Of a stretch of 64,000 nt of DNA, positions 56,309 to 64,000 are shown piece after piece. The notes beneath the pieces were generated by a model. It was given only the letters and a program-made list of their open reading frames with translations. It searched no databases and was not told the origin of the DNA. The DNA is taken from contig CALIJZ010000030.1 in NCBI GenBank assembly GCA_938017795.1, forward strand, positions 22,244 to 86,243, given 5' to 3'. Source of the stretch: an uncultured Bacteriovoracaceae bacterium. GTDB taxonomy: Bacteria; Bdellovibrionota; Bacteriovoracia; Bacteriovoracales; Bacteriovoracaceae. Position numbers and translations under genes: made by a program. Position 1 is the first letter of the stretch. Each line of letters begins with the position of its first letter.

Positions 56309-57862
56309 TTACTCTAAACTCTCTTTAAGAACCAAGAGTTCACAAGTTTCCAACTTTGAAGCGATAATTGTACCTGATTCAAAAAATGGATAATTTGACC
56401 ACATACCTTCAAAAACCGCAGAGTCTTTTGTTGGGTTAGTATCATATTGAGCGAGGAACTTATACTCTTTATTTTCTATATTGCTAATATCATAAACCAT
56501 TAAACCTGAATTATAGTTTGCGTGATAGACTCGATCACCTTTCACATAAAGGTTATGGTCAATTGAACTAACGGAATGTCGAAAATACATGTGATGTTTT
56601 ACATTATCCAAATCTCTAACATCTATAATAATTGTTCTTGTATTTGGTTCACCTTTAAATAATTCATCATGTTCATCATTGGCAATGAAGAATTCATGAT
56701 TCTTCGTTAGCCAACCTTGATGAGCATATCCTGGATTTTCAGTTATGACATAGGTATCAAGAAGTTTAGGATTACTCTTATCACTAACATCCATAATATG
56801 AAAGCTATCAGGATCAACATTTGGATTTTCAAGACGGTTACTTGTTGGCCCATTAGAAACAATACAAATTTCTTTACCTTTATGATCTGTATCAGGTCCA
56901 TCATAAATTACACATTGAGCGTCATGGGTATAGAACTTTCCACAAGCATCAGTACCATCGTGCATCGCTTTAACCTCACCATTTTCATTTTCAGTTTTTC
57001 TTTCTATGCATTCTTTAAAGGTTGGGTTTTCATTAATAATAGAACTTTTGGATGCTGAGTTTACAATAAGGGCTCCGGGGGCTCCTCCAGTTGCAAGGTT
57101 TGCTGAAATACATCCTGCAAAGCTAGGAGAATCAGGGTCTTGAATATTTATAGCGTGCAATGAGAAATCACAAGCTCTAAAGTTTCCACTAGTTTGAGTC
57201 GCTCCAACAGCATAGGCAAAGCCACTTTCTTCATTAACAACTATATTATGAGCATTTCCAAATCTATTATAATACACATCTTCAATTTCAAACACTTGGA
57301 CACTTGATCCATCTAGATTTCTCAACTTTGTAAGGTCGAAAATTTGTAAACCATGATTACTCGCTTCAGAAACAATTAAAGCGTGATTTTTATAAACTTT
57401 AATATCTCTCCATTCACTACTACTTCCATTTTTTGATCTTAAATCTGCTAAGTGAATTGGATTACTTGGATCAGTAACATCGATAAAAGAAGTTTTATTC
57501 GTTAATCCTAAAATAGCGTATTCTTTTTTATTTTCAGGGTCAGTCCAGCCCCATATATCATTAGCACATATTCCTCGAATTACAGGAACAGAAATTCCTT
57601 TTTGTGATAAATTCATCTTACTCATTAATTCTAATTTATATTTTTTTTCTCCTCCACCACCAGAGTCTGTTCCACCAGTATCAGAACCTGAAGAATCACT
57701 TCCATTAGTAGTTCCATCGCTAGTCCCACCAACATCAGTCTCTCCTCCACCTAATGTGCTTCCCGTATCTTGTACAGGCCTACTTGAATTAACACTTCGA
57801 ACAGATGTACCAATACCTTTAAAACAACTAGTAAGAAATAATATTAAAATTAAATTTTTCAT
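56309..57862 (-). CDS. Choice-of-anchor B family lipoprotein
   Basis: The 517-residue lipoprotein (LTSC, Cys13) has a Gly/Ser/Thr/Asp-rich linker (about 20-75) and then LVIVD-type propeller repeats of the choice-of-anchor B family: SFIDVTDPSNPIHLADLRS, LQIFDLTKL, HAINIQDPDSPSFAGCIS, FHIMDVSDKSNPKLLDTYVI and LMVYDISNIENKEYKFLAQY. The diagnostic HDAQCVIYDGPD and SSIDHNLYVKGDRVYHANY segments are present. Family members are secreted and surface-anchored by various means; their ligand is unknown. It follows the 270-residue lipoprotein gene by three bases. Confidence 0.88.
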   Translation of the reverse strand: MKNLILILFLTSCFKGIGTSVRSVNSSRPVQDTGSTLGGGETDVGGTSDGTTNGSDSSGSDTGGTDSGGGGEKKYKLELMSKMNLSQKGISVPVIRGICANDIWGWTDPENKKEYAILGLTNKTSFIDVTDPSNPIHLADLRSKNGSSSEWRDIKVYKNHALIVSEASNHGLQIFDLTKLRNLDGSSVQVFEIEDVYYNRFGNAHNIVVNEESGFAYAVGATQTSGNFRACDFSLHAINIQDPDSPSFAGCISANLATGGAPGALIVNSASKSSIINENPTFKECIERKTENENGEVKAMHDGTDACGKFYTHDAQCVIYDGPDTDHKGKEICIVSNGPTSNRLENPNVDPDSFHIMDVSDKSNPKLLDTYVITENPGYAHQGWLTKNHEFFIANDEHDELFKGEPNTRTIIIDVRDLDNVKHHMYFRHSVSSIDHNLYVKGDRVYHANYNSGLMVYDISNIENKEYKFLAQYDTNPTKDSAVFEGMWSNYPFFESGTIIASKLETCELLVLKESLE

Positions 57863-57865
57863 AAT

Positions 57866-58678
57866 TTACCTCGGGTCAAGAAAGTGAATCATAATCATGA
57901 CTGTTTTTTTCTTACCCTCATTATCAATAATATCCACATACTTCATCGGAGCGTTTCCAGCACTCCCAGCTGCAGAATCAAAATCCCAATCATGAAGTCC
58001 TTCACAGCTAATCCAAGTTTGCTTGATTTCTTCTTCTGAGACTTCAATTAAACATTGATCAAACTCTCCGCTATTTTCAACCTCTAGGTTTAGTAGATCA
58101 ATATCTTCTAACTCACCAGTTAAGTTAGCTCTCACACTATATCCGATTTCAATTTTGTCATCAGAAATATCAGCATCTGTTGTTAGTTCTAACGATCCAG
58201 CCCTGTCTTGCCCCATCCAATGAAAGTCTTTATCAAATACTCTTTCAGGATTATGCTCATGCAACATTAAATTATAATTAAGACTCAAGTTAACAACTAT
58301 TATATTGTTATCTTTTTTGAAATATATTTTGAAGGACTCTTTAAATTCTTTATTGGCTTCAATATCATCATGATCTTTTAATTTAATGAAAAGATCGTTT
58401 GTTTCAGAAAAATATCTTATCTCATCTAAGTGAGATCTTTGTTCAAAAACAAATTTCCCTTCAGTTTCAATCGCAGAGAAATTATAGTTTTTTAAATTCT
58501 CATTTAGTTCAATTCTAATAGAATAATTTGGTGGTTGAAACATTTTATCTTCAACTTGATTGATCTCAATCATTTTACATTCAGTCATTTTACATTCTAA
58601 CTGAACTTTTGGTTCAGACTTTAAAGCTGTGCTCTCATTACAACTTATAAGTGATAATAATAGTATTAATTTTTTCAT
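57866..58678 (-). CDS. Lipoprotein of unknown function, upstream partner of the choice-of-anchor B gene
   Basis: The 270-residue product has a short lipoprotein signal (MKKLILLLSLISC, Cys13). The mature part is mostly beta strands with two DD-rich turns (LKDHDDIEANKEF) resembling cadherin-like calcium-binding loops, and ends VDIIDNEGKKKTVMIMIHFL. Its stop lies three bases before the choice-of-anchor B start, so the two proteins are probably made together and may form a surface complex. No family is recognised. Confidence 0.6.
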   Translation of the reverse strand: MKKLILLLSLISCNESTALKSEPKVQLECKMTECKMIEINQVEDKMFQPPNYSIRIELNENLKNYNFSAIETEGKFVFEQRSHLDEIRYFSETNDLFIKLKDHDDIEANKEFKESFKIYFKKDNNIIVVNLSLNYNLMLHEHNPERVFDKDFHWMGQDRAGSLELTTDADISDDKIEIGYSVRANLTGELEDIDLLNLEVENSGEFDQCLIEVSEEEIKQTWISCEGLHDWDFDSAAGSAGNAPMKYVDIIDNEGKKKTVMIMIHFLDPR

Positions 58679-58833
58679 AAAAACCTTTGTTAATACTATT
58701 TTAATCTTATTTAAGAATGCCTACATTCTAGGCAAAAAGGTCTGTTGAAAAATATCTAAAAACGAATTTTCTCAGATAATACTAAAGATCTATGTTTATC
58801 TTGAGGTTAACTCAAAATCATACCTACTCATCT

Positions 58834-60618
58834 TTATTTAATTAAAAGCTCATTAGTTGCTAATAAGTAATTTTTATTAGTGCTTTGATCTTTAACTACA
58901 AAATGTAGCCAACCATCGGCCCTAAAGTGAGGAAATAGAGCAAATTGATTTGCTCCCATATTTGTAATTCTTCGAGGAGTTCCTTCTAATAAATCAATAT
59001 ACCAAATATCACTTTTTTTAGTTTTCAAAAGCTTTTTAAATTCTTCGTCCTCTTTTGATTTAAAGCCATACTCTTTAAAATCATTCTCATCGATATAATG
59101 ATGATAAACCATAAAGCGATCGTCATAAGAGAAGTTTGCTTTTCCTCCCTTAGTACAAAATTGTGCAAGTTCTTGAAGCTCAAATTTATTCGTTTTTAAA
59201 TTTTCTTTTAACTCATGTACAACAAGCCCTAGATCTAAATATTTATTAGACGAAGCATCCCAACCACTTTTCCTTGAAACTAAAAGGCTTCCTGTGTGAG
59301 AAATAATCCAATCTGCAAAAAATGGTGATTCAATTTTCTCATGTCTTCTTAAAACATAAGACCTTCCATCAAAATCTAGGTGAGTTAAATGTAAAAAGCT
59401 TCTATTAAGCCAAGATGCGAGTGGGTCTTGTATCTCTTTTTCAGGTTTTCTTAAATCAGTTCCTCCATAGTCGGAGCTATGAGTTCCAGCCACTGCAAAC
59501 GTATCTGAGTTTTCTAATGAAATTGCAAGACTTTGATATAATTCAATCTCTTCAATACTAGAACATTGTGGCTCTTCGAAGCTTAAATAATTAGTATCAT
59601 TATATTTTAATAATGAAAGAGGACAAAACTTACCTCCGGCCATATTAATAGATGTTCCATCAGGAGTGAAGTTTGGATCATAAGGAGATTTTATAAAGGT
59701 AATTTTATCTGTTTCAAGGTCAACCCCAAGAGATGCATATTTATCTATTTCTTCTGTAAAGACAATTTCATTGTCTTTATAAATATATCCTAAAGCTCCA
59801 GTGATAAAAAATCGACCATCTGGTGATGTTCTCGACCAATAAAAAAGTGACTTAGGCAGATCTTTAATAATCCTCATTTTTGCGTGGGGATGATGCTTAT
59901 ATTTCCATGATTTAGAAAAATCATATTTTTTGACTTCTTTAAACTTATCTTGGCCATCTGTTCCAACTTCAGAAAAACATTGAAATGTATTTGTAGAAGA
60001 GCAGCCATAGAAAGTTGTAGGTAAATCCTGGTGATAAGATTTCCAATTATAGGCCATTGATTTTTTTAATATTGTATTAAGTCTTTTAGAAGAATAAGGA
60101 GTACATGTTTTTGGATAAGCTCTATCACTATTTAAAATTTGTTCTAAGTGTATAAATTTTTTCTTAGACCATTTCTGCATTATGGCAAAATCTTCTTTTT
60201 TAAATAAGTTGCCATGAGGAGGCATTTGAATGGAAGAAACAGCTTGCTTATATTCGGACTCCCAACCATCTTTAAACATTAACTTGAAAGCATCTATAAA
60301 TTTTTCTTTATCTATGAAAGCACTCCATATCCCATAGTCTTTGGCTAAATACTTATCATCTTTTTTTAGACAATGCTCCTTAAGTTTTTCTGGCTCATCT
60401 TTAAACCATTCAAAGCAATTCAGAACAATCATTGTTCTTTTAGACCATTCCAAAATTTGATCTTTATCTATTGTGTGGCATTGATTGCAACTTTGACGTG
60501 CTCCATCAACATTCGCACCCAACATTTGTAGGCTTTTTAGTGCAATTTCTTCATAGTTTTCATGAGTCTGAGAATAAGAGCTTGAGAAAATGAGAAATAT
60601 AAAAATGAATTGCTTCAA
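58834..60618 (-). CDS. Secreted CxxCH protein with TolB-like propeller segments
   Basis: The product of 594 residues starts at TTG 60618: AGGAG lies seven bases upstream and the result is a proper signal peptide (MKQFIFIFLIFSSSYSQ). A longer frame to 60681 would overlap the divergent gene. One haem-binding CNQCH (44-48 of the mature numbering) suggests a c-type cytochrome domain at the N-terminus. The C-terminal half has PD40/TolB-like blade motifs (TSPDGRFFITG, SYDDRFMVYHHYID, DIWYIDLLEGTPRRIT). It is divergent from another secreted CxxCH protein. Redox role is inferred from the motif only. Confidence 0.7.
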   Translation of the reverse strand: MKQFIFIFLIFSSSYSQTHENYEEIALKSLQMLGANVDGARQSCNQCHTIDKDQILEWSKRTMIVLNCFEWFKDEPEKLKEHCLKKDDKYLAKDYGIWSAFIDKEKFIDAFKLMFKDGWESEYKQAVSSIQMPPHGNLFKKEDFAIMQKWSKKKFIHLEQILNSDRAYPKTCTPYSSKRLNTILKKSMAYNWKSYHQDLPTTFYGCSSTNTFQCFSEVGTDGQDKFKEVKKYDFSKSWKYKHHPHAKMRIIKDLPKSLFYWSRTSPDGRFFITGALGYIYKDNEIVFTEEIDKYASLGVDLETDKITFIKSPYDPNFTPDGTSINMAGGKFCPLSLLKYNDTNYLSFEEPQCSSIEEIELYQSLAISLENSDTFAVAGTHSSDYGGTDLRKPEKEIQDPLASWLNRSFLHLTHLDFDGRSYVLRRHEKIESPFFADWIISHTGSLLVSRKSGWDASSNKYLDLGLVVHELKENLKTNKFELQELAQFCTKGGKANFSYDDRFMVYHHYIDENDFKEYGFKSKEDEEFKKLLKTKKSDIWYIDLLEGTPRRITNMGANQFALFPHFRADGWLHFVVKDQSTNKNYLLATNELLIK

Positions 60619-60671
60619 AGGAAACTCCTGACTATTTTTGTTAAGTGAAATACTATATAAACAAAAGAATA

Positions 60672-61817
60672 ATGAAAGCACTAGTCATCATCGCATCAAT
60701 ATTATCCATTTACTCCTTTCCCGGTGAACTACCCGCTTCTCTCAATCAAAATACTAAATATATCAGAAGACATTTTGGATTTCCGGATATTAGACCTTCT
60801 AAAGAAACTCTCAATTTAAAAATTAAAACTCTGCAGATCAAACAAAGAAAAGATCTAGCAAATACTTTATTTAATCTATTGATCAAAGAAAGCAATGGTC
60901 TTCCGAATTTTTTACAACTCATTAGTTCCAAGGAGTTTGAGTTTATTCTAAAAAGAGTAAAAAATAAAAAAGAAGGATTTGATTTTATAAATCAAAATTT
61001 AGATTTATATGAATTGCTTCATGGTTGGGATCAAAATTTATACAATGACTTTAAGTCAAATTTAAAGTCAAAAAAGCTAAAGAACTTAATGGGTATACCC
61101 AGAGTTGTCTTTAATCCTCAGTTTGTTAGATCTTTAATTGATAAAAAACTTCTATGGGCTGACTGTAGCTCACATGTTTATCCTGAAACTAATTGTGATA
61201 ATGATACCTCAGTAAAAGATGGAAGTCTTATCTTAAAGTTAGAATGGAGAAGAGAATCTAATCCTATCCCGATTTTTAATGATGAAGAATTTAATGTTTT
61301 AAAAATGATAGAGTCTAAAGATAAAAGCTGGAAAACCTTGCAAAGAAACTACGTTGAAGATTTTTCAGATTTATTTTTTATTCAAAGAAAAGATGGAACA
61401 AAGTTTTATTTATTGGCCATACATATGATGACAAAGATTAGCAGTGAATGGTTCTGGTCTAGTTATTGGTATTCTCCTAAAGAAATAAAAAAAGCAACTC
61501 AACCTATAATTAAAAGCTTTAAATCTTGTCATGTTACAGACTATAAAGAAAATAGGCCAAACACTTTAAGTCTTGCTAATAACCAGTTTCAATGGTGCTC
61601 AAATCCATATTTCGAAAGAGGAGAAAATCTTGGTGTTACTAATTGTATTGGATGTCATCAACATGCGGGCTTTGAAGAAAGTCCTTTAGGTCTTGAATTT
61701 CAAATCCATCAAGGACAAGCAAAAAACAAGAATAAAAAATATCATGATTATATTTGGTCTATGAGTCAATATCCATCTGAACTTGGTTTTAAGATTAAAG
61801 AAAACTTAGGAAGATAA
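60672..61817 (+). CDS. Secreted CxxCH protein, divergent partner
   Basis: The product of 381 residues starts at ATG 60672 with a signal peptide (MKALVIIASILSIYSFPGE); an in-frame GTG at 60645 adds nothing to it. Most of the protein is helical and Lys/Trp-rich (SSEWFWSSYWYSPKEI). The C-terminal part has NCIGCHQHAG, a single c-type haem motif, with further Cys (SCHVTD, WCSNPYF) before it. It faces the other CxxCH gene across 53 bases and is convergent with the CarF-like gene. No family recognised beyond the haem motif. Confidence 0.65.
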   Translation: MKALVIIASILSIYSFPGELPASLNQNTKYIRRHFGFPDIRPSKETLNLKIKTLQIKQRKDLANTLFNLLIKESNGLPNFLQLISSKEFEFILKRVKNKKEGFDFINQNLDLYELLHGWDQNLYNDFKSNLKSKKLKNLMGIPRVVFNPQFVRSLIDKKLLWADCSSHVYPETNCDNDTSVKDGSLILKLEWRRESNPIPIFNDEEFNVLKMIESKDKSWKTLQRNYVEDFSDLFFIQRKDGTKFYLLAIHMMTKISSEWFWSSYWYSPKEIKKATQPIIKSFKSCHVTDYKENRPNTLSLANNQFQWCSNPYFERGENLGVTNCIGCHQHAGFEESPLGLEFQIHQGQAKNKNKKYHDYIWSMSQYPSELGFKIKENLGR

Positions 61818-61821
61818 TATT

Positions 61822-62505
61822 TTACAAGCCATCCTTTCTAGGAACAATGCCAGTAACACGAGTAATAACTCTTTCAAGAAATTTAAAAAAACCTATTTCA
61901 GTCAGAACAAAATTTAATTTCCCAGAGGTAATACAATAATACAAATCAAATGGTTTCTTATGATGTTTTGCATGTTGGATTGGATTTAAGATTAGTCCGA
62001 TTTTTTGTAAAGATCTGACTAAAGAAGGAACACTCTTTTGATGGGCCCATTTATGAACTTGATTTGTAAAAATAATAAATATATTTAGTAAAATAAAATA
62101 TAGCCCAAGTCTTGATTGAAAAAAGAAAGCCAAGAGCAATAGGAATATCCCTGCAAAAAAATTCGCTCCATTAGTTTCAATCCAATCATGCCTCGTGATC
62201 GAAGCAGGATCTATATGATGTTCTTTAAAGCTCCTAATGAAAAGATTGCCTAGAATAGGCCATTCAAGGTCTCCCCAAGTATCAGCAAACCAGTGAACTA
62301 AGCCCGATAGAAAATCAGCACTTAGCCAGGCAAATAGAGTAATTAGAATTAATGAAAAGGAAATTCCTTCATTAAGGCTCTCATTATTGAGTGTTAAATA
62401 GATAGTCAGGCTTAAATTCAACAGAATTGACATCAGCTCAAATAAGCGAATTTTTATATTATATCCATCTTCTAATTCTTGAATTTTAGTATGGTCTTTT
62501 TTCAT
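61822..62505 (-). CDS. CarF/TMEM189-type plasmanylethanolamine desaturase
   Basis: This family makes the vinyl-ether bond of plasmalogens from alkyl-ether ethanolamine lipids, using O2 and a di-iron site. The 227-residue membrane protein has the characteristic segments and His residues: SGLVHWFADTWG (67-78), FIRSFKEHHIDPASITRHDW (89-108), NQVHKWAHQ (148-156) and IQHAKHHKKPFDLYYCITSG (176-195). All nine His positions typical of these boxes are there (71, 96, 97, 106, 151, 155, 178, 181, 182). About four membrane helices. The family includes Myxococcus CarF, needed for light-induced carotenogenesis. It is divergent from a lipid hydroxylase fusion. Confidence 0.85.
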   Translation of the reverse strand: MKKDHTKIQELEDGYNIKIRLFELMSILLNLSLTIYLTLNNESLNEGISFSLILITLFAWLSADFLSGLVHWFADTWGDLEWPILGNLFIRSFKEHHIDPASITRHDWIETNGANFFAGIFLLLLAFFFQSRLGLYFILLNIFIIFTNQVHKWAHQKSVPSLVRSLQKIGLILNPIQHAKHHKKPFDLYYCITSGKLNFVLTEIGFFKFLERVITRVTGIVPRKDGL

Positions 62506-62546
62506 GGTTATTACTTATAAAGCCTAAATCGTGCTAATATTGCCAT

Positions 62547-63950
62547 ATGCAAGATAGAAACTCAAAGTTTATGATTGAAGATCGATCTAATCTGATTAAG
62601 TATTTTGCATCAGTAAATCCACTACACCTTTTCTTCTATGTGCTTCCAGTTATTTTTATTCTGAATTATTTTTTAGCAATACGAAATGAAATTGCATCAT
62701 TAACGTTTATATTAATAGGTGTTCTCTATTGGTCTCTTATTGAGTACGTAATCCATCGATTTATCTATCATCAAAAATTTAAGAGTAAAGCATTTAATTA
62801 TTTCATAGGATCTTTTCATCAATATCATCATAAAAAAATGAGTGACCATAGAGTCTTAAACTCAGGCTTCTTAATGATTTGTCTGATTCTACCTATCGTC
62901 TTATCACCTTTGATGCTTATTTTTCATATTCAAAGTGTACTCTCTATTGGATTAGGATTATCTATTGGCTACTATCTCTATGAATGTGTTCATTACTTTA
63001 TTCATTATCGACAATATTGTTCAGGGTATATGTCCTATATCCAAAAATATCATATGCATCATCACAAAAAATCACCTATGAAAAATTTTGGCAACACAAC
63101 TCATCTCTGGGATTATATTTTTAATACTTACGACAGAACTTATAAAAGCTATAAGCTAGATAAAAAGACTCTTTCTACTTTAATTGTGAACTCTAAATTA
63201 GAGACAGACAACCAAAGTCAGCTTATTACTCCTGAAAACATTGATGAATATTCATACATTTTTCTCGGAGGAATACTTGGAGAAATCTTATCTCTTCCTT
63301 TCGTCGGGGACTATCTCAAAGAGAATAAAAAAATCTTAGTAGATCTTGGTGTGGATGAAAATTCAATTCTATGTACTACTCCAAACTCTTTTAGAGATGC
63401 TAAATCTAACTTACCTCTTTTGAAAAAGAAAATTATATCCTTAGTAGAAAAAAACAACAAGAAAGCCATTGTATTTGCACATAGCAAAGCATGTCTTGAG
63501 ATCTTGCATTTGATAATTGATGATATTGATTTTTCTCGGCGATATTTAAAACATGTTTACTGCGTTGGCGCTCCACTGAAAGGGTCTTCCCTTTTTAAAA
63601 ATAATAGTATTGGACTATTTAATTACTTAAGCTACCCCATACTAAATTTCTTTGCTCTTTTTATACCTGGAGTAAGATGTCTCTCTCCTAATTTTTATAC
63701 TGCATTTTTCAAAGAAGAAATTCAATCAAATCAAGCAGTTTACGATTTTCTAAATTCTAATTTCTGTCAAATAAAAACTGCAACTACTAAAAATAAGAAT
63801 GTTCCTAAAGTTATAAGACTTTCCCACCTGTTATTATTAAAAAATCATTCTAGTAATGACGGGCTTGTAACAATTGAGGACCAGGGCCTTGATACGATCA
63901 AACTACCCTATATTGAGCTTGAAGCTGATCATAGTGATCTTCTGGGATGA
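62547..63950 (+). CDS. Fatty-acid-hydroxylase domain fused to an alpha/beta-hydrolase domain
   Basis: The 467-residue protein joins two enzymes. Residues about 20-200 form a membrane fatty acid hydroxylase/sterol desaturase domain with all four His boxes: H70/H75, HQYHH (91-95), HYFIH (149-153) and HMHHH (169-173), around four or more helices. Residues about 235-467 look like a cytoplasmic-side lipase/esterase: strand YIFLGGILGE, nucleophile AHSKA (Ser313; the usual GxSxG Gly are Ala), GAPLKGSS, SNDGLV (Asp438) and ADHSDLLG (His462), forming a plausible triad. It is divergent from the CarF-like desaturase, 41 bases apart, suggesting one lipid pathway. Confidence 0.8.
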   Translation: MQDRNSKFMIEDRSNLIKYFASVNPLHLFFYVLPVIFILNYFLAIRNEIASLTFILIGVLYWSLIEYVIHRFIYHQKFKSKAFNYFIGSFHQYHHKKMSDHRVLNSGFLMICLILPIVLSPLMLIFHIQSVLSIGLGLSIGYYLYECVHYFIHYRQYCSGYMSYIQKYHMHHHKKSPMKNFGNTTHLWDYIFNTYDRTYKSYKLDKKTLSTLIVNSKLETDNQSQLITPENIDEYSYIFLGGILGEILSLPFVGDYLKENKKILVDLGVDENSILCTTPNSFRDAKSNLPLLKKKIISLVEKNNKKAIVFAHSKACLEILHLIIDDIDFSRRYLKHVYCVGAPLKGSSLFKNNSIGLFNYLSYPILNFFALFIPGVRCLSPNFYTAFFKEEIQSNQAVYDFLNSNFCQIKTATTKNKNVPKVIRLSHLLLLKNHSSNDGLVTIEDQGLDTIKLPYIELEADHSDLLG

Positions 63951-64000
63951 TAATGAGTGATCTGTAATTCAAAAACTTCGTCACTCGTGAATTCCTCAGT
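63929..64000 (-). CDS. Possible 3' end of a gene entering from beyond the window
   Basis: A 24-codon open frame on the minus strand ends EVFELQITHYHPRRSL with TGA at 63929-63931, overlapping the end of the hydroxylase fusion by 22 bases. Codon choice looks like neighbouring genes, but the stretch is too short to prove coding. Confidence 0.25.
   Translation of the reverse strand, partial: TEEFTSDEVFELQITHYHPRRSL

Overview
The window is an AT-rich (by eye about one third G+C) stretch of a Gram-negative chromosome. Outer-membrane biogenesis genes (rseP, TolC/RND), many lipoproteins, RNase Y, a TIGR03960/DUF2344-type radical SAM fusion and a choice-of-anchor B lipoprotein fit the Bdellovibrionota, most likely a Bacteriovorax/Halobacteriovorax-like organism. 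That placement is inference; no 16S gene is present. Genes are tightly packed, often joined by TAATG or ATGA junctions, and several start at TTG or GTG.

Layout. 1-7.7 kb (minus): a partial FAD oxidoreductase, a CorC/CNNM-type transporter, a zinc-ribbon/membrane protein/Nudix/outer-membrane/RNase Y run, then fau, zapA and ftsY. 7.8-15.9 kb: epmA, rimO, a sigma-factor operon (ECF sigma, single-TM protein, DUF3106-like basic protein) facing a His/Arg-rich secreted protein, nadC-nadB, a short ComEC-like membrane protein and a secreted unknown. 16-26.8 kb (minus): trigger factor, a frameshifted small gene, and the translation and envelope operon rpsB-tsf-pyrH-frr-uppS-cdsA-rseP-tsaB-(psd-like)-pssA-truA, headed by a structured leader. 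27-31.5 kb: a metzincin lipoprotein, FtsK, and a solitary 5S rRNA gene with its own promoter and terminator. 31.5-45.2 kb: a YbjQ/YbjQ/M48 operon, a DAP-decarboxylase homologue with a Tat-like signal, a Cys-rich secreted protein, the radical SAM fusion, a LysR/EamA pair, a NodB deacetylase, hisS and valS. 45.2-52.4 kb (minus): two paralogous lytic-transglycosylase-like proteins and an RND pump with TolC but no adaptor gene. 52.5-61.8 kb: an accessory surface/periplasmic region with a Cys-rich lipoprotein carrying a long Thr/Ser tract, further lipoproteins, RNase P RNA, and a divergent pair of secreted CxxCH proteins. 61.8-63.95 kb: a CarF/TMEM189-type plasmanylethanolamine desaturase divergent from a fatty-acid-hydroxylase/alpha-beta-hydrolase fusion.

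How the genes fit together. Much of the window is core information processing and envelope synthesis. Phospholipid genes recur: cdsA and pssA beside a degenerate Psd-like protein, and later a plasmalogen desaturase with a hydroxylase-hydrolase fusion, suggesting modified ethanolamine lipids. The sigma operon and the facing His-rich gene look like one stress-response unit, because an ECF-type promoter match lies before the His-rich gene. No CRISPR array, insertion sequence, prophage or tRNA gene was recognised. The only gene-free stretch longer than 300 bases between proteins (55138-55727) holds the RNase P RNA.
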